Shown: positions 42,562-53,094 of the stretch, one piece after another
Layout: every line of letters starts with the position of its first letter
How positions within the stretch are numbered: the stretch's first letter is position 1
Source of the DNA: JAGOMW01 sp964596675
GTDB lineage: Bacteria > Patescibacteriota > Gracilibacteria > BD1-5 > UBA2023
Assembly (NCBI GenBank): GCA_964596675.1
Contig: CAZQUZ010000006.1
Coordinates: forward strand, 3,068 to 67,067
Direction of reading: 5' to 3'
Length of the DNA: 64,000 nt
Notes under the pieces: generated by a model
Database searches by the model: none
The model's input: the letters and a program-made list of their open reading frames with translations, nothing else
What the model was told of the DNA's origin: nothing
Translations under genes and position numbers: made by a program

Positions 42562-43290
42562 ATGAATACTACTCTTACTTCTCGCATACTCGCGGGTAGT
42601 ACTGTAGCAGGACTCCTCTTTGTTGGAACAGTTTCTGGGGTATTCGGTACTTTTAGTGCTACAATCCTCTCTGGAAATACTTGTTCTGGTTACGGGTATC
42701 AGCCTGGTTACGGTTATGGGTATGATTGTACACCAATCGTATCTTCAGGTGGTGGAGGCGGTGGTGGTGGAGGAGGTTCTGCATCTTCTTCGACTTCTTC
42801 ATCAAATCCAGTAGTTACAACTACTCCAGCACCAACAGTTACTCCATCAACTACCCTCACTCCAGGGATCGTTGCTCGAGATATCCTCCGCAGTCCATAT
42901 CGTTCTGCTATTGAGACTCTCATCCAGAAGGGTGTGATCAACAATGCAACGAAGATTGCTCCAACTCGTTCGATCACACGTGCTGAGTTCATGAAGCTCC
43001 TCTCTATTGCTCATGGATACACAGCTCCAGTTTCAGTAACGAAGAAGTTCGGTGATCTTCCAGCTACGCACACTCTCTACAACTATGTTAACTATGGTGT
43101 AGCTATGGGCTGGGTCAATGTGAAGAATGCTAATTTCCGTCCTGATGATATTATCTCTCAGGGTGAGATTAATAAGCTCCTCAATGCTGTTGCAGGTACT
43201 GCTACAGCTGATACAGTTGTTAAGGCATCTGCTGGCGTATCTCGTGGTAAGGCTATGCAGGATATATATGATGCATTTTTTGCTGAATAA
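42562..43290 (+). CDS. Secreted SLH-domain surface protein
   Basis: 242 residues. A signal peptide (ILAGSTVAGLLFVGTVSG) is followed by a Tyr/Gly-rich segment with two cysteines, a tract of ten glycines (63-72), and a Ser/Thr/Pro linker rich in STSS and TTPAPT. The C-terminal part has two SLH-like repeats (IETLIQKGVINNATKIAP with ITRAEFMKLLS, and FGDLPATHTLYNYVNYGVAM). SLH domains bind cell-wall polymers. Every glycine codon is GGN and none is TGA, unlike the flanking glycan genes. Own promoter and terminator. Likely an abundant envelope or appendage protein. Confidence 0.82.
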   Translation: MNTTLTSRILAGSTVAGLLFVGTVSGVFGTFSATILSGNTCSGYGYQPGYGYGYDCTPIVSSGGGGGGGGGGSASSSTSSSNPVVTTTPAPTVTPSTTLTPGIVARDILRSPYRSAIETLIQKGVINNATKIAPTRSITRAEFMKLLSIAHGYTAPVSVTKKFGDLPATHTLYNYVNYGVAMGWVNVKNANFRPDDIISQGEINKLLNAVAGTATADTVVKASAGVSRGKAMQDIYDAFFAE

Positions 43291-43300
43291 TCTGCTCTTA

Positions 43301-43331
43301 AAAAAATCCCCAGTATTTCTGGGGATTTTTT
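43301..43331. terminator. Terminator after the SLH gene
   Basis: AAAAAATCCCC (43301-43311) pairs with GGGGATTTTTT (43321-43331) around a nine-base loop. Confidence 0.88.
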
Positions 43332-43341
43332 ATATTTCCTT

Positions 43342-43369
43342 TTGCATTTCCCCATACTTTCGCTATAAT
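43342..43369 (+). promoter_or_regulatory. Promoter of atpDC
   Basis: TTGCAT (43342-43347), 16 bases, TATAAT (43364-43369), 29 bases before atpD. It shows that atpDC is transcribed on its own. Confidence 0.78.
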
Positions 43370-43398
43370 CCGGTCGTTAAATTTTCATTTTTTCTCTT

Positions 43399-44796
43399 AT
43401 GGCTCATACAGGTATAATAACAAAAATTATCGGTGTCGTTATCGATGTGGAATTTTCTGATGGATATATCCCAGGTATCTATGAGGCTCTCGAAGTCGAG
43501 GGTGCTCCACATAAGCTCGTCCTCGAGACGCAGCAGCAGCTCGGTGATGGTATCGTCCGTACTATCGCGATGAACCCTGTCGATGGTGTAAAGCGCGGAC
43601 TCAAGGTAACAGCGACAGGTGCTCCTATTTCTATCCCTGTGGGAGAAGGTGTACTCGGTCGTATGTTTAATGTCCTCGGTGATCCTATCGATGATATGGA
43701 AGCACCAAAGACTGAAACAAAGCTCCCAATCCACCGTGCATCTCCTAAATTCGAAGACCTTTCTACAAAGACTGAGGTTTTTGAGACGGGTATCAAGGTA
43801 GTGGATCTCATCGCTCCGATGCTAAAGTGAGGTAAAGTAGGACTCTTCGGAGGTGCGGGTGTAGGAAAGACAGTTATCATGCAGGAACTCATCCATAATA
43901 TCGCCTCTGAACATGGAGGATACTCTGTCGTCGCCGGAGTTGGTGAGCGTACTCGAGAGGGAAATGATCTCTATCATGAGATGAAAGACTCAGGAGTTAT
44001 CGATAAGACTGCGATGGTGTTCGGTCAGATGAATGAAGCTCCAGGACCTCGTGCGCGCGTCGCTCTCACCGGTCTCACGATGGCTGAGTACTTCCGTGAT
44101 GTAGAAAAACGAGATGTCCTCCTCTTCGTAGATAATATTTTCCGCTTTACACAGGCTGGCTCTGAGATTTCAGCCCTCCTCGGTCGTATCCCATCAGCCG
44201 TAGGATATCAGCCTACTCTTGCAACCGATATGGGTGCACTCCAGGAGCGTATCGCCTCGACGAAAAATGGTTCGATTACTTCCGTTCAGGCAGTATACGT
44301 ACCAGCCGATGACCTCACAGATCCAGCTCCAGCCAATACTTTTGCCCACCTTGACTCGACAGTAGTACTCAATCGCTCTATCGCAGAGCTCGGTATCTAC
44401 CCCGCAGTAGATCCGCTCGATTCGACTTCGACAGTACTCACTCCGAAGATTGTCGGAGAAGAGCACTATCATGTCGCTCGTGACTGTCAGAAAATCCTCC
44501 AGCGTTATAAAGAGCTCCAGGATATCATCGCCATCCTCGGTATGGATGAACTCTCAGAAGATGATAAGCTTACAGTCGCTCGTGCTCGTAAGATCCAGAG
44601 ATTCTTCTCTCAGCCATTCTTCGTGGCAGAGCAGTTTACTGGTACTCCATGAGTCTATGCGAAACTCGATGATACAGTTCGCGGATTTAAGGCTATTATA
44701 TCTGGAGATGTAGATCATATCCCAGAGAGATTTTTCATGTATAAGGGGTCTATCGACGATGTACGTGCGAGCTTCGAAAAAGAAACAGCAAAATAA
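43399..44796 (+). CDS. atpD: ATP synthase F1 subunit beta
   Basis: 465 residues, the catalytic subunit. P-loop GGAGVGKT, the catalytic GERTREGND, DVLLFVDNIFRFTQAGSE and the signature PAVDPLDSTS. Two TGA codons fall at conserved glycines (LKGGKVGLFGGAG and GTPGVYAKL). It is separated by about 10.6 kb from atpBEFHAG and has its own promoter; atpC follows after 16 bases. Confidence 0.97.
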
Positions 44797-44812
44797 TACC
44801 TTCGAAATATTT

Positions 44813-45274
44813 ATGAAACTTACTATTACTTCTGCATCTGGAAATATCCTCGAGACACAGTCTTTTCATCGTATCACTCTCATGACTGAGATGGGGGAGA
44901 TTACTGTGCTCCCTCATCATGAGCCACTCCTTTCAGCGATCCGTCCAGGTATCATGACCATAGAGTATGATGTGGATGGTAAAAATACTACTACTGACTT
45001 CGCGAGTGGTGGTGGAGTGATAAATATCTCTCCAGAAAATATCACCATCGTCGCAGATATGATAGAGGGTGGTGCTGCTCTCGATGATCTCGAGTATATC
45101 GAATCTCAGAAAAAAGAAGCAGAAGCCCTCATGCGCTCATATCGTGAAGAAAATGGCGATAAGATAGACCCAAAGAGGCTCATAGATCTCGAATACGAGC
45201 TCCTGAAATATACTGCTATGCATCAGCTCGGGCAAAGATATCATGTAGAAAATACTCCAGGAAGTCGTCGTTAG
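44813..45274 (+). CDS. atpC: ATP synthase F1 subunit epsilon
   Basis: 153 residues. The N-terminal beta-sandwich has TLMTEMGEITVLPHHEPLLS and FASGGGVINISPENITIVAD, matching the family. The C-terminal helical hairpin (DDLEYIESQKKEAEALMRSY) regulates the rotor. The C-terminus is slightly longer than usual. No TGA codons. It is followed by a strong terminator. Confidence 0.9.
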   Translation: MKLTITSASGNILETQSFHRITLMTEMGEITVLPHHEPLLSAIRPGIMTIEYDVDGKNTTTDFASGGGVINISPENITIVADMIEGGAALDDLEYIESQKKEAEALMRSYREENGDKIDPKRLIDLEYELLKYTAMHQLGQRYHVENTPGSRR

Positions 45275-45276
45275 TA

Positions 45277-45307
45277 AAAATCTCTAGAAATTCTAGAGAT
45301 TTTTTTG
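45277..45307. terminator. Terminator after atpC
   Basis: ATCTCTAGAA (45280-45289) pairs with TTCTAGAGAT (45291-45300) with A and T runs. The stem is a near-complete palindrome, so it can act on both strands. Confidence 0.85.
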
Positions 45308-45353
45308 ATATTTTTGAAAAAGTATGATAGTCTGAAATCATATAAATAAATAC

Positions 45354-46205
45354 ATGAAAACATATACACATAATAATCATCCCGCATACGTGGATGAATG
45401 AGCCGGATCACTTTTTAATACTATACATCATTCAGAAAAAGATAATTCACTTATTATTATTACAAATGCGCTTCGGATGATATATGATGAGAAATTTAAT
45501 TTTGATGAATGAGCAAAGATTATATGAGTAAGCTCTATGACTCTACGCATGATACAAAACTGGTATCTCAATGAAAAATTGAAGTATTCATATGGTGAAT
45601 TAGAAAATAATGAAGCAGGTATCCTGGGACGTAATCATAATAGAGTAGTTTCTAAAAGACAACAAACTCTAGGAGTAAAGATTACTCCCCAAGAAGAAAA
45701 TCTTATTCATCGATTTCGTAAAGATGTACACTATGGGTTGAAGAATTTTGTAGAAATATTATGACGTTCTATCGTCGAGCAAAAACTGATACAATCATGA
45801 ATCTATAAGCATGTCCAGGTGTATCTCGCGAGTGACCTCGACGACATAATGGGAGGTATAGATTTAATAGTGGAATGTAGAGATGATAAGGATAATGAGT
45901 ACCTCATAGGTATTGATATCGCTGTATCGGAAAATGTAGATTATCTCGTAGAAAAAGAGTGAAAAATATCCTCTTATCCACGTGAATATATTTATAGAAA
46001 GCAAAAACCAAAGAAACCAATTCCTCGAATCGTGTATGCTCTCGATCCTACAACTCTCGATAAGAGTATTATAAAAATTATGCGTGGTTTCCATGATTTT
46101 CAGAACATTACTCCAGAATTTATCGCTAATGCGTATGGAACAAAAAATATCCATATACTGCAATCAAAAATATCTGATCTCGTAAAAAATATTACTCTTC
46201 ACTAA
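45354..46205 (+). CDS. Hypothetical protein, possibly nuclease-like
   Basis: 283 residues, soluble, with no membrane segment. The segment LDDIMGGIDLIVECRDDKDN followed by EYLIGIDIAVSEN has the D...(I)D-I-A spacing seen in some PD-(D/E)XK folds, but the match is weak. The N-terminal part is helical. It is followed after four bases by a 61-residue gene. No family recognised. Confidence 0.55.
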
Positions 46206-46209
46206 ATTT

Positions 46210-46395
46210 ATGACAAATAATCTTATAGACCTGAATGAGGTTTTTGCGCAAAAAAATACTCTTCGAAAAGAAGCTCAAACCTTACAAAATGCTTCAAATG
46301 AATCAATACAGCCGGAAGATATAATAGGTGCATCTTTGCCGACAGCTGCACTCATTAGTCGTCTACTCAATGCCGAGCATTTCTCACTGCAGTAG
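46210..46395 (+). CDS. Hypothetical protein, 61 aa
   Basis: A short hydrophilic protein with no TGA codons, starting MTNNLIDLNEVFAQKNTLRK and ending in two successive TAG stops. It probably shares the transcript of the 283-residue gene. No family recognised. Confidence 0.5.
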   Translation: MTNNLIDLNEVFAQKNTLRKEAQTLQNASNESIQPEDIIGASLPTAALISRLLNAEHFSLQ

Positions 46396-46491
46396 TAGGG
46401 AAGTGTATGATGAGTATCGAAGTGCTCACTTCGGTGTATCTTCGGATGGACGATAGCATGTGGATATACACAGTATTTTTTATAAAATCTT

Positions 46492-46519
46492 TTGACAGGA
46501 TTAGTATTATGAATATATT
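46492..46519 (+). promoter_or_regulatory. Promoter of the pncA operon
   Basis: TTGACA (46492-46497), 16 bases, TATATT (46514-46519). A palindromic operator lies over the start site just after it. About 100 bases of leader follow before pncA. Confidence 0.75.
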
Positions 46520-46522
46520 ACA

Positions 46523-46539
46523 AGTGTAATTATAACACT
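46523..46539 (+). promoter_or_regulatory. NrtR-type operator at pncA
   Basis: AGTGT-AATTATA-ACACT, a palindrome at the expected start site of the pncA transcript. The same form occurs at nadE, nadD and nrtR. Binding of NrtR here would block transcription. Confidence 0.7.
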
Positions 46540-46550
46540 CAATAAAAGAA

Positions 46551-46604
46551 AGGCCAAAAGATGGCTTAAAAATTTTCTCTATTAATAAGTGTAATATATA
46601 CACC
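46551..46604 (+). other. Hairpin and second half-operator in the pncA leader
   Basis: AGGCCA (46551-46556) can pair with TGGCTT (46562-46567), followed by an A-rich stretch, TCTC and AGTGT-AATATAT-ACACC (46588-46604), a one-mismatch copy of the operator. The nadE leader has the same order of elements. Confidence 0.5.
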
Positions 46605-46626
46605 TTTATATCCTAACTCTATATAT

Positions 46627-47238
46627 ATGAACAGAGAAGCACTTATAGTAGTCGACTATCAAAACGACTTTGCAGAAGGATGATCACTCGCAGTAACGGG
46701 TGCAAGGGCACTCGCACCAGCTATACAGGGTCAGATGACTCTGACTCGGAGTCAGTCTGGACTGATCGTCGCTACTCGTGACTGGCATCCAGAGAAGACC
46801 GTTCATTTCCAGCGTGATGGTGGGGCTGTCTGGCCAGTCCATGCTGTCGCAGGTACTCCTGGATCTGACTATGTCCCAGGTATCGATACAGATATGATAG
46901 ATGTAGAGATATATAAGGGATATAAAAATAGTGATGATGGGTACTCTGGATTCGAGGGTGTGGATCGTCTCTCCTGAGATCCAAAAAATGGTTTCGAACT
47001 GGCACCTGGTGCTCGTAGCCTCGAAGAGATACTCAGAGATGCTCATATCTCACTCCTCCGAATCGTCTGAGTCGCTACTGACTTCTGTGTATTTGCTACG
47101 GCGAAGAGTGGGGCGGAGCTAGGCTATGATGTGGAAGTCCTCAGATCCGGTATCGCTGCAGTGAACGCTCCATGACTCCCGAGCGGCGAAGACAGGCTCC
47201 GTGAGCTCGCTGATATGTGAGTAAGGATTGTTCCTTAG
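46627..47238 (+). CDS. pncA: Nicotinamidase
   Basis: 203 residues. It deamidates nicotinamide to nicotinate, the first step of salvage. The catalytic triad is Asp10 (VVDYQNDF), Lys97 (IYKGYKNS) and Cys154 (VATDFCVFATA). Metal ligands Asp52, His54 and His60 lie in RDWHPEKTVHF. FEGVDRLSG and HAVAGTPGSD are also as in PncA. The downstream pncB takes its product. First gene of the NAD cluster, under the pncA promoter and operator. Confidence 0.94.
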
Positions 47239-47272
47239 ATTAAGCGTATTATATACATTTATATTAGTTCAT

Positions 47273-48628
47273 ATGAAAAATACTTTTCCATACACACTCT
47301 CGAACTCATTCGCTGCCGCTCGCGACGAGGCAGAGGTAGATAATCTCCTCAATACTGATGTCTATAAATTCCTGATGCTCGACTTTGTCCTCGCACATCC
47401 AGAGTATCGTGATATGCGAGTCCGATGGAAGATGACCATCCGCAACAAGGATGTCCGTATCGCTGATATCATCCCAGAAACTGCGCTGAGAGAGCAGCTC
47501 GATGCGACACGTCAGATACGGGGAGTGAGCCAGTCATGACTCTCATATATGCGTGGTATGCAGGTAGGGAATCGTAATATACTCAGAGAAGAGACTCTCT
47601 CATTTCTCGCAGGATTCGAGCTCCCAGGATATGACCTGCAGTCTGATGGGCAGGGATGATATACCCTCGAATTCGAGGGCACCTGGCCAGAGTCCACTCT
47701 CTGGGAGATATACGCTCTGAAGATCGTAAATAGCCTCTACCTCTATCACTATGCGAAAAAGGCTGAGCTCACTCCATCAGAATGGAATGGTGTCATGACT
47801 CGCATGTATGCTCGACTCTATGATAATATAGAGTGAGTCCAGTCAGATGCGCGTATCACATTCTCAGAGTTCGGTACACGCCGAGCCGCGAGTACGGATA
47901 TCCATAGACAGGTGAATGCTATCCTCTCGAGTGAGCTCCCTGGGCAATACCTCTGAACATCGAATGTCATGCTCTCTATGGAGATGGGGAATGCGAATCC
48001 AAAATGAACGAATGCGCACGAGCTCCGCATGATACCGACAGCCTTCGAGGACACTCCAGAGGGTATCATCTCGAAGATGTATGATATAGATAGGCAGTGG
48101 CAGGCGCACTTTCCAGAGCTCGGTATCCTCCTCCCTGATACGTATGGTTCTTCATTTTACTTCGAAAATGCTCCTGAAGATATCGTGCGAGGACATACTG
48201 GAGCTCGCATCGACTCGAAAGATCCTATGATAGCCATCCCAGAGTACCTCACATTCCTAAAAAAATGGGATATCGACCCAAAGACGAAGATAGCACTCCC
48301 GAGTGATGGGCTCACGCTCGATGTGATAGAGCGAGTGACAGATCGGTTCCATAGTGCGCTCGGTGTCCTCACGAATGGGTGGGGGACAGAGCTCTCGAAT
48401 AATACAAAAGGCACTCTTCCGAGAGTACATGAGACACTCTGACCGTTCGGGTCTATGTCTATCGTAGTGAAGCCAGATGCCGTCTGGCGTCCAGATCAGG
48501 AGAGATGGGTATCATGTGTGAAGCTCTCGGATAATCCAGAGAAAGCCATGGGATCTACCGAGCGAGTCGACCTCTTTAAAAAAACATTCGGTGTCGCTGG
48601 CATGGAGCACCAGAAAGTGAGTGTATAG
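47273..48628 (+). CDS. pncB: Nicotinate phosphoribosyltransferase
   Basis: 451 residues. It joins nicotinate and PRPP to nicotinate mononucleotide, with ATP. Family signatures: LLNTDVYKFLM at the N-terminus, VRWKMTIRN, ITFSEFGTRRAAS, LGTSNVMLSMEMGNANPKGT and GGxGTxL-like NGWGTELSNNT near the end. The C-terminus keeps VVKPDAVW. It is placed 34 bases after pncA and before prs, which supplies PRPP. Confidence 0.93.
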
Positions 48629-48668
48629 ATAGTATTGCAAAGTTATATTTTATCAGTATAGTACATTT

Positions 48669-49586
48669 ATGAAAACGCTTATCGCACATCCAGAGTTCGA
48701 GTACCTTGCCGATGAGCTGGTCATGAGAAATCCTGAGACTATCAGGAAATGAGATGTAAAATTTCTGAAATTTCCTGATGGAACCCCGGCATTCGAGCTC
48801 CCAAATGTAAAAACAGATATCGAGCATCAAGACGTGACTTATATAGCTGATTTTTCCCAGCCAGAAACACTTTTCGAGAATTACAATCTTCTGTTTAATC
48901 TCGTCAAGAATACTGCCAGTAAGGTTCGAATTATTATGCCATTTTTCCCTATGGGGACATCTGAACGCGTAGAGAAAAAATGAAAAACTGAAACAGCACA
49001 TGCTTATGGACATATGATTTCTAGTCTCCCATCAGGATGGTCTGCTAAAAATTCGATACATATTTTTGATATCCATGCCCTCGTCGAACAATCCCTTTTC
49101 AATGTGGATCGTATCAATGCGCAGCTTCATACTACGACATCACTCCTCGATATCCCAGAGGGTTCTGCAGTGGTATTTCCAGATGATGGCGCAGCGAAGC
49201 GGTTTAAGGAAAATTTCTCAGAAAGTGTCGATAAGATAATCTGTATAAAGGTACGTGGAGCATGAGAGAAGCGTGAGATTACTCTGAAAGAGTGAGACCC
49301 GCGAGATAAAGATGTCATCCTCGTCGATGATCTCATCCAGACTGGTGGCACTCTGCGTGAGGCGGCTCGTATGCTCAGAGATAAGTGAGCTCGTAGTGTC
49401 CGTGCATTCGCACCGCATGGAGTCTTCCCAGGTGGGTCACATATCGCACTCGCGAGTGAGCTCGATGAGCTCATCGTCACAGATACTATCCCTGCGAACA
49501 TCGACCGTGCGAACGCAGTGAATAATATGCGAGTCATATCTATAGCTCCACTCGTGGAGAAGATACTCTTACGGCACAAAGAATAA
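48669..49586 (+). CDS. prs: Ribose-phosphate pyrophosphokinase
   Basis: 305 residues. It makes PRPP from ribose-5-phosphate and ATP. The PRPP-binding loop VILVDDLIQTGGTLREAA is clear, the N-terminal KFLKFPDGTPAFELPN is the Prs strand, and VVFPDDGAAKRF matches (V)V-x-P-D-x-G. Some other Prs regions differ, so it is a divergent form. Its place after pncB suggests PRPP is made together with its consumer. A stem-loop follows at 49600-49632. Confidence 0.85.
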
Positions 49587-49599
49587 GTGGTGATAATAA

Positions 49600-49632
49600 T
49601 CAACAATCAGAAATGGTTGTTGATATTTTGAT
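49600..49632 (+). terminator. Possible terminator after prs
   Basis: ATCAACAA pairs with TTGTTGAT, followed by ATTTTGATTATT. The T run is short, so read-through into the downstream genes is possible. Confidence 0.45.
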
Positions 49633-49682
49633 TATTCAGAATAAACTATCTCTAGTTTATATATAATATTTGTAAAATATAT

Positions 49683-51128
49683 ATGTTTTTCTTGGACAAG
49701 AGTTTTGAGTGAGATTTCATTAAAATATACAATTGGATAACTAGATATGCTACTGATTTTTATGAAAAAGAGTTCCTAGAAAATCCAAGATTTTATGAAG
49801 ACTCTAAGAAAGAGTTTACACTAAAAGTTCATGAATGATGGTGGCTTGCACAAGACTATTGTTTAGAGTTGATTTTAGTAATGGAAGGGAGGCAACGAGA
49901 AATTGATATATCTATTAAAGATATAAGAAGGGTAGATAAAAAGTATCGAGAAAATGCAAGTTATCTATCTTTATTGGAGGAGAAAAAAACTTTAAGAAAT
50001 AGAACTATTCTCATTAATAGATTAATGGATACTATTGCGTGGACAATAATCGGAGATTCTACTTATTTTAAATCTTCTGATACGGGAACAGATCATCATT
50101 GATATTTAGTTGATAAAAATATAGAGGCTACAAAAAGATTTTGCGAAATAGAAAGAGAAAAGTGAAATTTTGTTTTAATAAATGATATTACAACCTGTGT
50201 ATGAGAGTGACTATGAGATGTCACTCTCATTGAATCAACATCAAAAAATGTCACCTTTATTGAGCTAAAAGAGGGAAAAATGAATGAATTAGTTATTGAA
50301 TATATTTCATCTTTTTCTAAAAATTTGAGTGACTGAGAACGTATTGCAATATTGAAGGATTTAAAAGATAATCCAGAAAAGGTTGACCGTTTTGATAAAC
50401 AGTTGCATAGATTTATTAATCAACATAAACGCTTAAATGATGTTAATTCATACGTAAAGGAATGAATATGAGTCGGGGCTGATTGAAGAAATAGAATAAC
50501 AATTGAGGAAAAAGAGATTACATCAAGATTTCATTTGGAATTTTTATTGGAGGCAATAGAGAGAACCAGGAAAACTACAGAACCTGTTATTTTTAGATTT
50601 TGAGAATTTACTTATTTTGGACTTACGAGATGAGGACATCAATCACAATCAAGTAAGTGGGATATAAAACATCTTATTTATCATTATATACATAATAATT
50701 TTCATGAATGTTGTTATACAGGAAAGGATACTGTAAGTATGGAAAAGGAGATGACGGAGTATTATTGATATCAATTTAAAGATTACGTAATTTGGTCTAT
50801 GTTTGATAAGTATCGTGACCCAATCTTTCTGAAGCCAATACCATTAGAGAGTATTATAGATTTACTTTACTGACAGTTATCAATTTATATCTATTTTGAT
50901 AAGAATAAGTTTATTGAGATAATGAATTGATTATGAATAAAAACCAAAATTTCTAGTAAACAAGAAGACGGATTTATGTGAATCTCTATAGATTTATTGG
51001 GAAACTGAGATATGTATGAGTTAGGAGAGGGTAGATTCTTTGATTTATTTATCAATCTTTTAAACCCTGAGGACTTTATAAATCAATTCATTTCAATTTA
51101 CAAAAAAGGGAATCAATTCTGAAAATAA
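49683..51128 (+). CDS. Hypothetical protein with nuclease-like motif
   Basis: 481 residues, soluble. A motif of the PD-(D/E)XK type is visible: Asp179 in GDVTLIES, then FIELKEGK with Glu194 and Lys196. The rest is mostly helical and unassigned. The gene is AT-rich with many TTA and TGA codons, quite different from the surrounding NAD genes, and lies between prs and nadE, which suggests an acquired gene inserted in the cluster. It might be a defence or restriction-like protein; this is inference. Confidence 0.5.
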
Positions 51129-51140
51129 TTCTACTTTCTT

Positions 51141-51170
51141 TTGACTTTTCCCAATAAAAGAATATATAGT
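51141..51170 (+). promoter_or_regulatory. Promoter of nadE
   Basis: TTGACT (51141-51146), 18 bases, TATAGT (51165-51170). The operator begins inside the -10 box. Confidence 0.65.
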
Positions 51171-51184
51171 GTATATATAACACT
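51168..51184 (+). promoter_or_regulatory. NrtR-type operator at nadE
   Basis: AGTGT-ATATATA-ACACT, overlapping the -10 box and start site of nadE. Confidence 0.7.
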
Positions 51185-51191
51185 TAATAAA

Positions 51192-51246
51192 TAGCCAGAA
51201 TCTTTGGCTATAAAAAATCTCATCGATTAAGTGTAATAATTACTAT
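51192..51246 (+). other. Hairpin and second half-operator in the nadE leader
   Basis: TAGCCA (51192-51197) pairs with TGGCTA (51205-51210), followed by an A-rich stretch, TCTC and AGTGT-AATAATT-ACTAT (51230-51246). Same order as in the pncA leader. Confidence 0.5.
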
Positions 51247-51259
51247 TAACTATTCGCAT

Positions 51260-53083
51260 ATGATATCACTCTCACAGATGCGTGTCCGAGCTGGACAGCC
51301 AGATAAAAATCTCTCACAGATGCTACGTGATATGAGTCGCGCGAAAGAGCAGGGGAGTGAGCTCGTGATTTTTCCAGAGTTCGCCATCTCTGGGTATATG
51401 CTCGGTGACGAGTGGGAAAATGACTCATTCGTCCGTGAGAGTGAGGATATGAATATGGAGATCATCGATGAGACTCGTAAGCTCGCGATGAGTGCTATCT
51501 GGGGTAATGTAAAAACTGATGCTACTCAGGTGAATGAGGATGGTCGCCTGCGCAAGTACAATGCCGCATATGTCGCTCGCGATGGAGTACTCGTGCCAGG
51601 CGGACTCTGAGATGGATCCATCATAAAGACTCTCATGCCGAACTATCGTGAATTCCGAGATAAGAGACATTTTACCTCACTTCGCGATGTGGCATTCGAG
51701 GATGGTAAGACTATCTGAGAGATGGGTGAGTACTATCGGCCATTCGAGCTCGTGCTAGACTGAGTGCGACGACGAGTAGGGGTCATCATCTGTGAGGATA
51801 TGTGGGACGATGACTACACTCTGAAGCCGATAGACCTCCTAAAGGCAAATGGTGCTGATATGATCGTGAATATCTCTGCTTCACCATACGGTATCGGGAA
51901 GCAGTCGAAGCGAGACCGACTTCTCGCTCGCCAGAGTGCATGAATCGACCTCATCTACGCGAATAATGTGGGTGTGCAGAATAATGGAAAAAATATTTTT
52001 ATCTTCGATGGGGCGAGTCCAGTCTACCGAGATGGTAAAAAAATATTCCAGGCTCCAGGATTTCGCGAGGGAGTGTTCCAGGTGGATGAGTCTATCACGA
52101 ACGGAGAAGTCGAGATAGAGAAGATAGCTACAGCGCTCATCACAGGTTTCCGTGACTTTATGGAAAGTGTCTGACAGAAAAAAGTCGTGATCGGACTCTC
52201 GGGCGGTATCGACTCTGCTGTAGTCGCGGCTCTCGCGGTACTCGCGCTCGGTCCAGAAAATGTGATAGCCGTGAATATGCCGAGTGAGTATAACTCTGAT
52301 ACTACGAAAGGACTGGCTCAGGATCTAGCTCGCGAGCTCGGAGTGGACTATAGGATTATCCCGATTCAGGAAAGTGTCGAGTTTACTCGTAGGCAGATAG
52401 AGTCAGTATTCGGAGTATCGACAGAGTGACTCGTCTCTGAGAATATCCAGGCTCGTGATCGTGGCTCTCGCGTCCTCGCATGAGTCGCCGCATCGCTCGG
52501 TGCTGTATACACAAATAATGGAAACAAGACCGAAGTCGCGCAGGGATATGCTACACTCTACGGTGATGTAAATGGCTCGATAGCACCGATAGCTGACCTC
52601 TATAAGACACAGGTATTCGAGCTCGCTCGCTATCTCGCAGCGCAGTATGAGTTCCATACCCTGACTCGCATCTCCGATATCCCACCATCTGCAGAGCTTT
52701 CACTCGATCAGGCAGTCGATGAGGGGAAGGGAGATCCATTCGTCTTCGAGTACCATGACAGACTCCTCTACCAGCTCATCGAGATGCGACGAGACCCAGC
52801 AGACATCCTCGACGCACTCGACCGAGGAGAGCTCGATGCACTCATCGGTGCGCCAGAGAGAGTGTTCGGTCCAGGTGGATACTTTTCGAGCCATATCGCA
52901 TTCATCACGGATCTCGAGCGTATCTGGAAAAACTTTAAGCTATCATACTTTAAGCGTATCCAGGCTCCACCGATTCTCACGGTGAGTCGTCGAGCATTCG
53001 GGTATGATCTCGAAGAGGCACAAAATGGTGTGTACTTTTCTCGAAAATACAATATAGTAAAGAAAAGAATACTCGGAATATAA
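51260..53083 (+). CDS. nadE: Glutamine-dependent NAD+ synthetase
   Basis: 607 residues in two domains. The N-terminal nitrilase-type glutaminase has Glu40 (IFPEFAISGY) and Cys178 (VIICEDMWD). The C-terminal ATP-pyrophosphatase domain has the P-loop GLSGGIDS (S314-S319), the N-x-x-N-K-T-E segment TNNGNKTE and IADLYKTQVFELARYL. It converts nicotinic acid adenine dinucleotide to NAD with glutamine nitrogen, the last salvage step. Many glycines are TGA. Confidence 0.95.
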
Positions 53084-53094
53084 TCTATACATCT

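Noticed and set aside
46407..46530. Small frame of about 40 codons before the pncA operator
   Set aside because: It runs through the pncA promoter and has no features; probably chance.
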